Shown here in pieces: positions 1-12,713 of a DNA stretch of 64,000 nt. How positions within the stretch are numbered: position 1 is the stretch's first letter; each line of letters opens with the position of its first letter. The DNA is from Amanita rubescens. Its lineage: Eukaryota; Basidiomycota; Agaricomycetes; Agaricales; Amanitaceae. The position numbers were made by a program, and so were the translations under genes. The stretch is taken from assembly GCA_015039365.1 (NCBI GenBank), contig WION01000029.1:285443-349442 (forward strand), in the 5' to 3' direction. The notes beneath the pieces were generated by a model. The model had not been told where the DNA came from. It did not search any database and worked only from the letters and a program-made list of their open reading frames with translations.

Positions 1-2811
1 TCCGTGTATTGACCGCACTGCTTGACCGTAACTTTGGCAGAGTGTGTCGTGGCTAGGCCGTCTAACTTGATAGTGGCTCTTTGATCGCAGTAGGCGTTTC
101 ATTTTGCCCACGAAACTCTTTTTTTGACGTTTGACGTTTGACCGTCACTGACGTACGCGTACATTGCGGTACGTACTGACAAAATTCATCCTCTTCCTGT
201 GTCCTAAAACACGTAGAGATATGCGCGTAAGAATCCAGATGTTGGTACATGATGCCGAATTGCGCTATGGTAGAGATAAGTCGGTGTTATCTCTACAAAA
301 AGGGGAAAGATACGGGTTGCTTACCCTCTCTGCGATTGAACGCACTCCCGACTCCACTTTCCCTGAATCAAGTATTGCGCGAAAATTGTCAGGCAAGGAA
401 ATCCCAAAGACGGACCACTGTCGCAACCCTGGTGCGGGCACCCGCGGTGTCTGTAAGTCGAGAATTGTAGTTGGCGCAGTTACGGTTGGTGGGAGCCGCG
501 TCGGGGCTGGCTTGGATTTGAGAGTTCAACCAAAAGCATGTGGCTCAACGCGAGCTTTCTTGGAAGATGGGATCCAAGAAGCCCGCTTCAAGGTGAGATT
601 TAGGGAACCTTCGTAGTGTGCGGTTCAGTGGGTAATATTAGGAGCAGATCGCAGACGTGACTGCTTTACATAAGAAAAATCGCGTCGCGCAGATGCCCAC
701 GTGCGTTCCATCCACCGCACATTCAAACAGGAGGATGGAATTCAATGGATCTTGAGGTATGACATATTCCAAACCTTCCACTACTTGTTGCGAATATACT
801 GTAGGCACGAACTGCCACTCTGGATTCAATTCTCGGACGAAAAAATCTTAACCGACATCATGTGGAACGACTGACGGACCTGCGGGAAGGGTAACACGTG
901 CGTAGTTGCTGGTAACGTGTCGAGTCCATGTTAATGTGTTTCTCGTCAGGAATTGGAAAGGATAGCACGGCCCGGGTGTACTAAGGAAACGGTGGTCACC
1001 AGACGTCTGCCTTTTCCCCTCGGAGAATCGTGCAGAACCGTCAAGGAGGCGGCGTATCATGGCGATTGGAAGGCTTTGAGAAAGTCAAGCTTCTGAGTGT
1101 CATTAATAGTCAGCTAGCCTTTCTGAACGCGAGCCGATACTCAAGGACAAACCGTTGGTGCAATGCAAAGATCCGACAAGTCTTCTTGCGTTAGCCCTCA
1201 CCTCGCTGTTTCTTTCTGTCCCGGCGATTGGATCAGAGTACAGGAGACCCATGATCGCTGAGCAGCAGATAGTCGGCAGTGCTTCGGCAGGGCGATATAT
1301 CAGACAGATTCAACGTGCTTCTGCGGTCTCATCAAGTGGATGCATGTGCACAACTGGCTTCCCTGTACATCAACGACGCCGCCCTTCGCCTGCGAACTTT
1401 TCTAAGTAATCGATCGCTTAGGTATTCTCCACGAGTTGGACATCCCCTTTTCAGTCATCCCTCTAAATCTGCTCGTTTCAGGCCTTGGTCGGATAATCCA
1501 ATCCAGCATCGTCATCCAAGGTGGATCCGATCGGCCACCCGTCATCCGTGGGGAGTGTTTATTCTAGCGAGTGAGCATCAAACCCAAAAGTAAGTTTCAC
1601 GTTTGTTCGAGACAAAGCTTCGCGGGTTGAAATTAGCATTTAATAGACCCTGAGCATCTGGCAGGCTCGCATTGCCCGAGAGGGAGGCTTAACCGTTAAC
1701 CGACCCTAGGCCCAGGGATGCGATTCTTCCGTCTCGGGTCAGGGACGTTCGGGTTGACATTATGACGCAACAAATGACTCAATTACATCGGAGGTTCTAC
1801 TGATAAGTACAGAGCCCTGTCATTTTTGGTATCACTAAAACGAGACGGTACCCATTGCGGGAAACATCGAACGTGTGCGAAACGTGGATTTACGTCGGGC
1901 GGTACCGACACATGAAGTGCGTTCCGGAAGGTTGGCGGTCTCTGTGAAGCGGTTCCCTGGCCTTCCCAATGCCCGCTCTTTCTCAAAGAAAGAATCGCGC
2001 ATAGTCGTTAAGGAGGTGGCGTATCACGCGATTATTAAGTAATTTTCTTTTATTTATTTCCCTCCCTCGCCCTTATCGTTGTCAGTGCATGTCAGTTCGT
2101 CGCTGACGCTAGTAAAGATACTTCAAGCATATGGTCAAGTTTGATATACAGAGCTGTCTTTCGTTTAGCATAAAGGTTAATTCGGACTAATATTGCTCAT
2201 GAAATGTCCCTTCTGGTATCGCTCCGGCTTGTTTTAATTGCGTGTTTGTCGCAGGCATAAGCAACGATGGTTGTTGGTCCTACATCCAAGCGCTTTAGGA
2301 GCCAGGTGTACGTACGGTTTTAATCTAACCTCGCAGGGTTGCTTATCGAGCGCCTGTTTTTTGCCGGCTCCTTTTATTTGTATCTTGCGACCCAGTGTCA
2401 GATCATGCTGCATCCTAGCGATTGCGAGAGATTTCAGTCTGGTGATCGAGTCCGCTCTGCTGTCGCATCAGAGACATGTGGACCTTGTTCAATTTGCTAT
2501 GCAATAGGTTCTGTTTGGAATGGTCAAGCAATATAATAAATGAATGGTTGTTCCTCAAATTTCTTATGTTGCATATACAACAAAGCTTGTGTTCATTTGA
2601 TAGTAATCATAACACTTCGGTAAGTATCATCGTCGTTACCAGCTAGTACATATATTCACAAATACAATGTTGGCCTTGTAAACCAAAAAAAAAAAAAACC
2701 GCCAGTGAAAAACTTGATTGATAATAACGATAAAAAAAAGAGGTGGAGCAACGAAGCAACGCAAATGCGCATTGAACCTGAGAGGAAGCAGAAAAAAAAA
2801 ATGGTGTACAG
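1..2811. other. Gene-free stretch at left edge
   Basis: I see no convincing gene here. The open frames are short, lack good ATG contexts and match no family I recognise. Around 1034-1062 and 2006-2031 there is a similar stretch (both contain AAGGAGG[C/T]GGCGTATCA), and the 100-200 bases before each look weakly alike. This suggests one old, decayed duplication. A run of A lies at about 2685-2698. Confidence 0.4.
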
Positions 2812-5359
2812 CTACCTCGCAGGTGTCCTATCCCTCCTAATAGTCCTATCCGCGCGTCTCGGCGTTGTAGGAACCTTTTGTATCGGTCTCTCCCCAACGA
2901 CTCCGATTCCAGTTTCCCCCGCTCGAGCAACTTCCCTCGCAGCTCTTCGCGCTGCGTCGCCTACCATTGCAGGTGGGCGCGTCCGGTCTACCAACGACAA
3001 CGCGCGCAGTAAATCTCGAGGGTCCATTCCCAAAGTGGGCGGTGGCGGTGGCGGCGGAATATGGCTCGCGGACGATGACGATGGCGTATCCTCTTCCTCT
3101 TCGTACCCGGAGATGGCGAATCCGGCTGGTGGTAACCGACGGGGGACGTATTTGGTGAGGAAACCACCCAAGCTTGATGGATCTGATAGATTTGATGAGG
3201 AGGGCGCCGAACCTGCGCCTGACGTTGATGATGATGACGACGACGATGTGGAAGGGGCGCCGAGCTGTATGTTGACACGCGATGCTAGATTCTGATCTAG
3301 GATTTCAAACCATCGGTTGAGTAACTCTTCGGCGGTTTTGACCATAGCCCGTGCTGCGTGCGCGCACGATAGGAGGTAGTCGAGTTTGAATTCGACGTGG
3401 TGCATCCGTCTCTCGATCTCCTCGTCTAGGGCTTGTCCAATCAAGTCGAGCTCGCCATCGGGAAGGGTAGGCATAGGAAGGGGAGTGCTGCTATTCCTTT
3501 TCAGCCGTTTCTGTGGTGGTGGTGACTTGCCTGAGGTTGATGGAGGACTTCGGTTGTACGGATGCTATGAGGGCCTTGGCGATTGAGATGCCGCGTTGCA
3601 TGTCGGGTGGCAGGTCATGTACGTTGATGGCTTTGAATGGGTCATCCATACCCATATCGCGTTGCTTGCCCTTGGCTTTGGCAGAGGGTGTCGTTGGCTG
3701 GGAATAGGTAGCGGCAGAAGTTGGCGACGGCGTCATACGGGCCATCCGTTTTGCGAGGAATTCTTTTTGACGCTTTATGTATGCGTCGTAGTGGTAGCTG
3801 ACGCGCTTCCATGTTTCTTCCTCTTCCTGTGCCCTAGTGCAGTGATAAGGAACAAATCCAAGAATGAAATGTATTCAACGCACCGTTTAATGTGTTCCGC
3901 ATACCGTATCTCCAGCATCCGATTAGGTCACGTTCTGTTCGTTTGGCTTCAACTGTTTCTGGCCCATGATTTGGTGATGGGTCATCGCCGCTGTACATGC
4001 TAAGATCAACCTTCCGCTCCGCTAGCATACGAATCACATCCTCCTGTATGTTCTTCAACACTTCCTGCGCGCGTGCTGAAAGAGGAGGCAGTTCAGGTTC
4101 TGGCGGACGGTTATCCTTGTCGCCTGAACTCTCTTTTCCATTATCGGATGCGGTTGAATTTGGTTTCGATGGAGATGTGGATTTGGCGGCGGCTCGCGAT
4201 GCACACCATATTAGGAGTGTCCGCAGTCGTTCCGAGTCCGGTAGGTCAGCGTCGATGTGCTTATAAAAGCTCGTGGACGATACTGAATTGTGTGGTTGAG
4301 CTATAATGAAAAGTCAGCATCGTATATAAAAACTGGCGAGCAAGATGGACGCACGTATAACACCAACCTCAAAGGAGGTGCTTATTCTCTTTCCTCTACC
4401 ACTTATTGAACTCCTTCTCCGATGGTTGCCGTTGACCGCATTTGGTTCGCGTTCGCGTTCTCGACCGCGATGGCTTGTCTCCGCGTGAGTGGCATCTCCA
4501 GTTTGTGGCCGCTATTGCGTTCATGGCGCCCTCCCGAAGTCGCTTATTGCGCTCGATCTGAGGTGACTCGTCAAAAGGTATAGTCCGGACTGAGTCCTTG
4601 GAAATGATGCGGCTTCTACTTCTTGACCTTGCCCTTGGCTTGTCTTGTCCTGGATTGAATGTGATACTGGTCAACATATTTGACGACGAATCGGGCAAGT
4701 GAACCCGAGAACTCCGTCGGAGATGATCCGCTTCTGCGTCCATGGCGCGTATGTCATCCTCTATCCGCTCATCCTCTTCGGTAATAGGTTCGAAGCCAGT
4801 TCCGTGCCGCGCTGTTGGCCGACCATTCGCTGGTGGCAGGGAGCCAGAGCGCTGTGGTGGAGGACGTGGCTGTTCCGCTGGAGCGGGCCGTGTTGCTGAT
4901 GACTTGGACGAAGTGGCGGGCATAGGCGGCTGTGACTCGGCACGAGCTTTCTTGGAGGGTGGTGCCCGGAGATCAGATGAAGCATTCCGCTTCAATGGTA
5001 GACTTGAGGATGGTTGCAGCGCTGTGGATCCTTCGCGACTATTGGATTCCGCCTGTGAGACAGAGGATTCACGGACGATAAACAAGCCACTACGCGTAGG
5101 CTCCGCGTTTGCAAGCCCTGTTTTAGACAAGGAGGAATCAATTTTGCTGGATATATGGTCTGACAGGAAGAAGACACGTACGTTTGTTCTTGTGGGACGC
5201 GTTTTTTGCCTGTGACGTGAAGATGTCAGCATAAGAGAAATTCAACAGTTCCCCCTCACTCACATCCTTCTTCGTTCTCTTGGAAGCGTTGAGCAAAGGA
5301 TTATCCTCCATCTCCGGAGCCGTTTTTCGCTTTGACTGCGCTTGTTCCTGTTTCTGCAT
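2812..5359 (-). CDS. DSN1: Kinetochore protein DSN1/Mis13 (MIS12 complex), frameshifted
   Basis: DSN1 is a subunit of the four-protein MIS12/MIND complex that links the inner kinetochore to NDC80 in the nucleus. From the N-terminus I see NPLLNASKR, then the basic family signature RRRSSISGRGKRISTSFE (about 4330-4400). Next come the block FYKHIDADLPDSERLRTLLIWC (split here as FYKHIDADLP and LLIWC), EVLKNIQEDVIRMLAERK, and a C-terminal helical region with FKLDYLL and RDLLRALSLVD. The tail is Ser/Pro-rich and ends in basic TPRR and RDRTPAR. Start is the ATG at 5359; exon 1 ends at 5264 with GTGAGT. A GC-AG intron (GCAAGT..GCAG, about 3485-3530) keeps the last two exons in frame. Three single-base shifts break the frame: about 4400-4505, about 3955-3985, and 3925, where an in-frame TAA sits. 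Family assignment is firm; whether the copy is functional or carries sequencing errors is open. Confidence 0.85.
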
Positions 5360-5615
5360 ACAAGTCGTACTGGCGTGGGATGAGCAATGAATAGATGTCG
5401 TCAGAGAGGCCGAGAAAGATGAGAGATGAGAAGAGATGGTGAGCATAAAGGTGCGCGAGGCCTGTGTTTGTCGTTGTCGAGCGCAGCGGCGAGCGTACTT
5501 TCGTCGTCGTCGTCGGCGATGAGGAAAGCGTGTTGCAGATCGGAGATTGAAATCAGTTCCCACGAGAATGTTGTTCAACAAAAACGTCGGAGAATCACGC
5601 ACGCGTCGCTCGCCC
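5360..5615. promoter_or_regulatory. Shared divergent promoter of DSN1 and DHHC gene
   Basis: The 256 bases between the DSN1 start (5359, minus strand) and the proposed DHHC start (5616, plus strand) must hold the 5' regions of both genes. No clear TATA box is seen. Co-regulation is only an inference from the head-to-head arrangement. Confidence 0.4.
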
Positions 5616-7004
5616 ATGATCTGCGCACGGGCCGTCTTCCGTTGCTTTAGAGCCGTCGAGCGTGGCGTTGACCGCGTCACAGGCGCTGCTGGGCCTTATT
5701 TTGTCTTCTTCGCCGTCGTCCTCATATCCGTTGGCACCTGTTTGCTTTTGTACGTCGTCCTCATCTCCGCAGTCACGAAAACTGACATGTGGTAGTCAAT
5801 GTCATATCACCGTCTCTCCCTTGGCCATTGTTCAGCGTGCCCATATGCTGTCTCATTGCCTTTAATCTCTTTATGCACTACTTTTGGGTTTGCACTACCC
5901 CACCCGGATTCACGGATGCCAGCGAGCAGAAACAGACCGGGTGGTTATGGGCGCAGAGAAACGGCAGGCAAAAGAACATTGAAATATTGCCAGCTGAAGT
6001 GACCCAATGTAGGAAATGCTGTGGGGAGAAGCCCGAGGTGAGTTATTCCGCGTTTCCTCCCTTGCACTTCACCTGACGTTAAATCGGTGAGAGGACCCAC
6101 CACTGCCGTATATGCAACCGCTGCGTTTTGAAATATGATCACCACTGTCCTGTATGTGTTTACCTATCCGAGTTCTCCATGTCTGACCCACCTATAACCA
6201 GTGTACGTGTTTTGCTACGCGATCAAAGTCATACATCTTTACCCTGTGCTAGGGATAAACCAATGCGTGGGCTTATACAATGAACGACATTTCATTCTTT
6301 TCATGTGAGTCAGTGCATAAGATCGCAACATCGATCCTCAGGACTGAGACATGCCCAAGGTTCTATTTTGTTGTATCGACAGCCACATATTGTGTTCTGG
6401 GTTATCACCACCTTCTTACCGCTCTCGGGGTTTATATCGACGTGAGCATGTCGCGTTATCATCTGCACTTGGTCTTGACAACGAAGCGGCAGAATTGGCC
6501 CTATTTTTTGCCTCCAACAGCATTCGTACTCATATACATTCTAGCTGGAGTCCTTTGCATCGCAGTTGTTCTGATGCTTTCCTTCCATATATGGGGAATT
6601 GCAAAAGGCGAAACGAGCGTCGAATCTCATGATTTCCCAATGTATAGCAAGAGAGCCAAATCAAGAGGCAACGTGTTCGTCAACTCCTACGATTTGGGGT
6701 ATATGGTTTCATCTGCATTCCTAGATCACGTTCACTTATCCCCGGCTCAGAAAACGACGAAATCTGGAACTATTCTTCAACGTTGGGCCTCATGGCGAGT
6801 AGTATGTATCTCCTTTAGATCACTCTCGTCGAGTAGCTGAACCCGTTCAATAGCTCGTACCTTACCCTAATATTCCCATACCGGTTATTCCCATATACCA
6901 ATGGTCGTGCCTGGGCTAGACGCCCAGGTCTCACGAGACACCTTGGTGTTGAGAGGGCGGAGGAGTTTACAGATGAGGACGACGACGACGCAAGCGGGCC
7001 ATAA
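5616..7004 (+). CDS. DHHC-type protein S-palmitoyltransferase (PFA3-like)
   Basis: Membrane enzyme that transfers palmitate to cysteines of target proteins through the DHHC cysteine. The cysteine-rich domain is complete: CRKCCGEKPE, RTHHCRICNRCVLKYDHHCP, W, INQCVGLYNERHFILFM. Hydrophobic segments flank it (about 5690-5750, 5810-5890, 6360-6440, 6500-6590), giving the usual four-helix layout. After the domain comes NVFVNSYDLG, the TTxE-like/NSYDLG part of the family, and an acidic C-terminus. Exons seen: 6092-6151, a single base 6202, 6253-6304, 6342 onwards. The one-base exon at 6202 (T) is needed to make the Trp codon of DHHCPW. The first splice is unclear. GTACGT..GTAG (to 5796) is the best-looking intron but leaves one base too many, while a weaker GTTTGC donor keeps the frame. 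Start chosen at the ATG 5616 because it precedes the first helix. Divergent from DSN1. Confidence 0.85.
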
Positions 7005-7447
7005 TGGGGATGACCAATCACCCCATTATTAACGAATTCTCACATCGAAATCCGTCAGCCTTTTATATAATTGTAAGCACCCTTATCTTTCGTATTCTCG
7101 AGCGCTAGTAAACTCCACACCATTTCCACGATGACAATACATGCCGGGGCCAGATGACGCTTACGAATCGCCTCGCGGCTTTTCGGGAAGTCTGAATGAT
7201 AAAAAGCCGGCTTTTAAATTGTACAGCCCATCGGGCTGAACTACCCACCATCTGAACTTCCATTCTCCCAAATTACCCACTCTCCACCTAATCGACGAAA
7301 TTGCTCACCATCTATCGTTTTAGATTGTGCTTTACACGTAGATAGTTACACACGCACGAGCACATGCATGTAACCTACTTCATTTAGTTCATCCCAGTCT
7401 CGACAACTGAACACATAGTGTAGATTATGCAGCGATACCTGTTAAGC

Positions 7448-7521
7448 GGCCGACTAGCTCAGCTGGTTAGAGCGTCGTGCTAATAACGCGAAGGTCTTGG
7501 GTTCGATCCCCACGTTGGCCA
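7448..7521 (+). tRNA. tRNA-Ile (anticodon AAU)
   Basis: A 74-nt cloverleaf without intron. The acceptor stem GGCCGAC pairs with GTTGGCC, followed by discriminator A. The D arm contains TAGCTCAGCTGGTTAGAGC (A box), and the anticodon loop CTAATAA gives AAU. The T arm contains GGTTCGATCCCC (B box). A run of eight T follows within about 10 bases, as expected for RNA polymerase III termination. Confidence 0.95.
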
Positions 7522-8728
7522 CGGATATTTTTTTTCCTTTTATATCCCGCCGCACCAATTGAGGACACTTGCATTTTCTCACCCTTTGCGCGGACGTCGC
7601 ACCGGAACTAATAACCGTCATTATCGCTGTCAATTAACCCTTTGCGGATCTCTCCAGGGGCGGGCTTAACCGTACCGGAACCGTTATATGTCATGATCAT
7701 GAGTATAAAAAAGTAAAAATGTTGATCAATACTATACAGTACTAAACTTTATTTTAACGTATATAACCAACAAAGAGGGCATGCGTTTTTACGCAAAGAT
7801 GCAAGAAGTACGCCCGCGCTCGGCACATTAGAACAAAGGGAAACAAAGGAATAAAAAGGCAAATTAATCGAATGATTGCTTATATGCGATATGCACTTCA
7901 TGTACAGGGTAATAGGTACGGTATTAAAAGAGCGAGATGATATCAGACTAGTCACGTACAAGAGAGTGTGAGAGAGAGAGAAAGATTGGGATGAAAAAGT
8001 GAAAGCGACATATCACTGCCACGGTGGATCGGAATCGTTCCAAGAAAGGGAGTAGTAAAAAAAAAAAAGCCCACGAGATTTGGATAAGATGTTTCAGAGC
8101 GTAATATGATAGCGAGGGTGGACAAGCGGAAAAAGCGAGGGTAGAAATTAATGATATTTCCGAGAGAAAAAGAGGTCGAAACGCCCTGATCGTGTGTTCT
8201 CCGCCGTTCTGATTCCCAAATCCCGTCATTTTTGCATTAGCGACCATAAACGGTTAACCCAGAAACATAGACCCGAATCCGCATTAAGGAAACGCCGATG
8301 TGCTGTGTCGTGTGTGAAAAAACAGAAGGAATGCGGGGAGCGTCGTGGGAGGGAGGGAAAGAATTCGGTAAGAGAAGAAATGTACACCAATAGAAACACC
8401 ATTGAACATCGAAAGAAGAAGAAAAAAAATACAACATGGGAACTTGACGGAACCCGGAACTGCCAACGATGCCGGCCATGAAGAAAGTGATGAATTTGAA
8501 ACTGGATGCGATTGTGTGACGATGGATTGGATTGGATGTGGTGGATAGGGTAGATGATGGATGGATGTGCGAATATGACGTGCTAGAATCGATGAAATGC
8601 GATATGCGTGCCAAGAAGCAAAAACATGGAAAAAAAAACATCGGCCTCGGACCATCGGGGCCATCAAGGAAGAACCGCGCCGGTTCCAACAATCTCCATC
8701 ATTCGATGGTAACTTCGGTATATCCTCT
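7522..8728. other. Intergenic, tRNA 3' flank to regulator 3' end
   Basis: No gene seen. After the T-run terminator the stretch is AT-rich to 7.8 kb. From 7.95 to 8.7 kb the plus strand is purine-rich (GAGAGAGA and GAAGAAG tracts), so the minus strand is pyrimidine-rich. That is the 3' flank, probably 3' UTR, of the regulator ending at 8729. Long open frames here are low-complexity by-products. Confidence 0.45.
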
Positions 8729-11700
8729 TCACCAGCCTGCGTAGTGGTAGTCGTTCGCTGCCCAACTCCGATTCCTTGCGAATGCCCTAGTATTAGACTC
8801 CTGTCCCGCTCCTCCTGCCGCAGCCGCAGGCACAGCACCTCCAGCATTCCCGTTGACGTTATGATTAGCTGTACCCTTTGCGCTCAAGTGGACGACGTTT
8901 GGGGGCTCGTTTGTCGTTAGCGGTCTCAAACCGTTGATAACGTTTCCCTGCGCGCCGCCACCGGTACTGGCTGTCCGTCTGAAACCTAGAATATTATTCT
9001 TGCTCACTCGCCTCTCCCAGAGAAGATTCCGCCTTAGACTTTCAGACATTTCAGTCTGCATCATGTGTAGTCTTGTTGTCCGCGGTGTCGTGGGTAGTGC
9101 AGTTAATGGTAGATTATAAGGATGAGACAACACTTGAGGTATAGGCGAAGGCGACGTATGCATCCTAACAGGCCCCGGAGGCGGTTGCAAGTGTGAATGG
9201 TGTCGTTGGTGATGTTGATGATGCTGCTGCTCATGCCGCTGCGCCCAAGCTGGCTCATCGTCAGTCGACGCGCGACGATTTGGGCGTATGCCACGACGCT
9301 CCGCAAGCGCTCGCAGCTTCTCCTGCGCAACGCTCTTCGACAACTGAATCGCTCGCTCGTCCTCACTCTCGCTCTCCTCCTCCAACTCCGCATCTTGCGG
9401 ACGTGCACGTGGCCTGTACCCACTGCTTGACCGTACATGTGGATGATGGCCCTGTTTGGAAACACCAGGCGAAGAGTTCAACACGCCATTCTCGCTAACA
9501 CCAGGCATTCGACCGCACGCTGCCTACAAGGACTTGTGATGCGATAGGCCCCGCCGCAGAGCTCTTGCTCGGTTTAAGACTCGGAGCTAGCGTCCCGGTT
9601 CCTGGTGCACCCGGATGCTGTTGCGGAGCAGAAACGTGCCTTCTAACTTCCGTCGGGGCAGTAGCGGCAGGGGGTGCAAGCGTGCCTTGCCCTTGTTCTT
9701 GACTGTTCCGGTGTGCAGGTTGATGTGGCTGGGTAGGCCGTTGTGCCTGGAATTGAGTCAGATTGGGCTGAGCAGGCCCTACAGCACCCGTCATCGTCAA
9801 GCCCGCATGCAGTCTGATGTGCCCCTGTCCACCCCTTATCTCGCCTGTACTGAGTCCACGCCGATAAGGGTGATTGGGAGGGAAGATCTGGGGATCGGGG
9901 TTCATTAGCTGAGTCAGCAACCCAACGCTTGTCGTCCGTGCGAGATTATTGCTTGGAGGAATCTTGGCGAACATCTCCCGCTGTCGCTGAGCTTCCAAAG
10001 CGGCTTGCTCGATGGACTGCACATGAGCCTTTCCATGATTCACCGATTGACGTTTGGCGTTGCGAACAAGCTGACTAAGCTTTTCGATGTGATGCGCGTG
10101 AGGATGATGGGGTGGGTGATGGTGAGTGGGTAAATGTTCATGTCGATTGGCTTCATCGACATGAGCATGAGCTCCCGCTCTATGCTGCTGGGTTGGTGGC
10201 GGCGGTGGCGGCGGTGGTTGCGGTTGAGGATGAGGTTGTTGCGGTTGCATTTGAGCCTGTTGAAAACAATGTCATCCTATCCTGCTAGATGAATATTTGA
10301 AAAAGATCATTTACCTTGGGACGCTTGTGCATTGTTTCCAGCCAGACGTTGACTACCTCTGCCTCATCAGCACTCATATCCTCGCTAGACCACTCATCCG
10401 ACTCTGTTTCATACTCGTCCGACTCGCTCGTCGCGAGGACGATTCGCCGCTGTTGTTGGGGCAAAAGCGCTTCCTCCTCCGGTATTATCTGCGTCTCCCC
10501 AACCACCATTTTGATGTCAGCCTCCTCTTCAACAACCTTCACCTCCTCTTCCTTAACTTTGCTCAGCATTACGGCAATCGCGACGGGAGCTACTGCTCCC
10601 GATACTTCTGATCCGCTCCCTACGCTCTTCGACCCTATTCCGCTTCCTTCATCCGAGTTGGAGCCGATGTTGAACGTCGGCCGCTTCAAAGTATCATCAT
10701 CATCGTCCTTCTCTTCGATCTTGTCTTTTGATTTCGACCTCTCCCTCTCCCTATCAGCTGCCCTGCGAGCACCAAGCCGGGCACCCACTCTTGTTGCAAC
10801 CGCGACCTTGCTTCTTGACCTCGTCGTGCCACCGGCAGAAGTAGTCCGCGTCATCGTTAGTGCACCCCCACCTAACCCTAACCCTGGACCATGGGTTTCG
10901 CGGCTACGACTCCGGCTTCCGCTCCTACTCTGGGTCCCACTCGAAGTCGTCGATGCGATGACAACGTTGCCAGTGCTATTTGCCCGCGATATCTTCTTCG
11001 TGCTAGAAGTAGGCTTCCCTCCTCCGCTGCTCTGACGACGTACAGGCTCACGAGGCCGAGGAGAACCCTTTCCAGATTTCTTCGAGGGAGACTCAATAGA
11101 TGCCGTATCCTTGGTTGGTGACGAAAAGATGGACTTTGTTGGGCTAACCGTAACATCCTGCACGGCGGGCGACTCGCCGAAAATGTGCGCAATCACAGAC
11201 GGCGAGGACGGCACTAGCCTAAGGAAGTTGGATCGCTTTGACGTAACTGTCCCGATCTTGGTTTGAATGGTCAGCGGATGATGCAATTGTTCCCTGTCAA
11301 TCGGATTCATCGTCGTCGTTTCATGCTGCGGAGGTACCAACGCCTCCTCGGTGAGTGCGGGGGAGGGTGGGACTTGGAGTTCCTCACGCTGCATCCGCGG
11401 AGCCCCGGCCTCAGCCACTGACGTTATAAGGGTATGGGCAACGTCGGCGGTAGATGTATCACCCTGAACAATTAAGCTTTGCTTGGATTCTAGCCCACCC
11501 ACGACGGGCAGAACGGGCGCCATGTGGAATAAGGGGGGTGGGATAAGGTGCTGGTTGCCGGAAGGAACCGTAACATGAACGCCGGTTGTAAGGATGAACA
11601 GGGAGCTGGCGCTGGAAAGAACCGGGGTAGCAGGCGGTGTGGGGTGTGGAGTGGGATTCGGCGTTGGGTTCACGATGATCAAGCGCGGAGGTGGCTGTGT

Positions 11701-12713
11701 AAGACCAGGAGGCGTTATAAGAGTCGTATGGAGGAATGGAACTGGGTCCCGAAGGGAGGATTCAGGGGAGGCGTGAATAAGGTTTGAAGCGGCGATCAAT
11801 GGGGCTGGTGGGCTCGAGGTATCAACTATGGTCAAGGCTGGCACTTCCGAACCTGACGGATCTTGAGCTTCTAACAATTGCATCGGGCTTGAATCAACGA
11901 GATCAGGTGACGTTGGTCCTTCTGGGAAGTTTTCATTTGACTGAGGGAGCGCGCGGTGCTTGTTATTGTCCGTGGATGAAGTAGGTAGCGATGAGCGTTT
12001 TGCGTCGACGTCCGATGGTGGCTGATCATACTTTAATGGACAAGTTTCTGAAGGGGGCATTGCAAAGGCTGTAGAAGCTTTGCGCCACGAGGAGACAGCA
12101 CGTCTCAGCTCTTCTGGGGGCGGAAGGGATTGAGGTAATAAATCGCAAATAATCTTGCCTACTCCGGTACTGATAGGCTTCGCCTTCTTCATGAGGGAAA
12201 CCGAAGACAGCCGGCGAGTAGCGGTTGGCCTGATTGAGGCTACACAAGTCAAGCGATCTGACGATAGCATAGCATATGTGGGTCTGATGAAGACGTTGAA
12301 GTCTCTAATACACACCTGTCATCTGCGGTGCCTGCACAGGTGCAAGACCGTTCGATTGAGAGGCAAGAGCAACCTCTTCCGGGGTAGGTGGCCTATAAGC
12401 GCGATCATCGGCCTCGATAAACCACTTCTCTGAATTGGAGTCGAGGGTGTACTCGTAGCGGTCCCCGGAAGATATCATCATCTCGCGATACCACAATCGC
12501 CAACACATATTTTCGAGCCTCCGTCCATCCCTGAGAGACTCTTTGCACTTGGTAAACACTTTCGATAAGAGCGTAGAAAAATTGGTGACCGCCTTCCGAA
12601 AGTAGAACGAGAGACTCACGGGTCCATAAACCTGGCAGGGCCTCGCCTCCGTCCAAGTCTCTCACTGCGTCCGCAGCGACTGAGAGGACGGGAGCAGGAA
12701 GAGCGACGAGCAT
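8729..12713 (-). CDS. areA GATA-like (DUF1752) and DUF3295 domain regulator
   Basis: Large, mostly disordered nuclear-type protein of about 1150 residues. The N-terminus MLVALPAPVLSVAADAV.. joined across a GTGAGT intron to LFTKCKESLRDGRRLENMCWRLWYRE is the DUF1752 module. This fungal domain is named after nitrogen regulator areA and does not itself contain the zinc finger. An exon follows with VGKIICDLLP. The middle is Ser/Thr/Pro-rich with an acidic segment ESDEYETESDEWSSED (about 10390). The C-terminal half has poly-Pro and poly-His tracts (about 10080-10240). It ends in a DUF3295-like block MMQTEMSESLRRNLLWERR (about 9010-9065). Start is the ATG at 12713; a longer frame upstream begins only with TTG. 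The two last exons join only if an intron of about 67-82 nt ends at the CAG near 9455; otherwise a one-base shift is needed at about 9500. Role as a transcription cofactor is inferred from the domains only. Confidence 0.75.

Noticed and set aside
1155..1409. Possible secreted protein with a hydrophobic start
   Set aside because: The frame begins with TTG, has no ATG before the hydrophobic part, and the rest looks random.
8237..8847. Minus-strand frames of 151 and 187 codons
   Set aside because: They lie in a pyrimidine-rich 3' flank, overlap the end of the regulator in another frame and match no family.
9490..9530. Frameshift in the DUF1752/DUF3295 gene
   Set aside because: A one-base shift was first assumed, but an intron of 67-82 nt ending at the CAG near 9455 keeps the frame, so it is not counted among the frameshifts.
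10866..10884. Telomere-like CCTAACCCTAACCCT
   Set aside because: It lies inside the coding exon of the DUF1752/DUF3295 gene, where it codes for Gly-Leu repeats, and there are only two units.
10316..11035. Long Ser/Leu-rich plus-strand frame of 239 codons
   Set aside because: It is the complement of the Ser/Asp-rich exon of the minus-strand regulator; composition and splice structure support only the minus strand.
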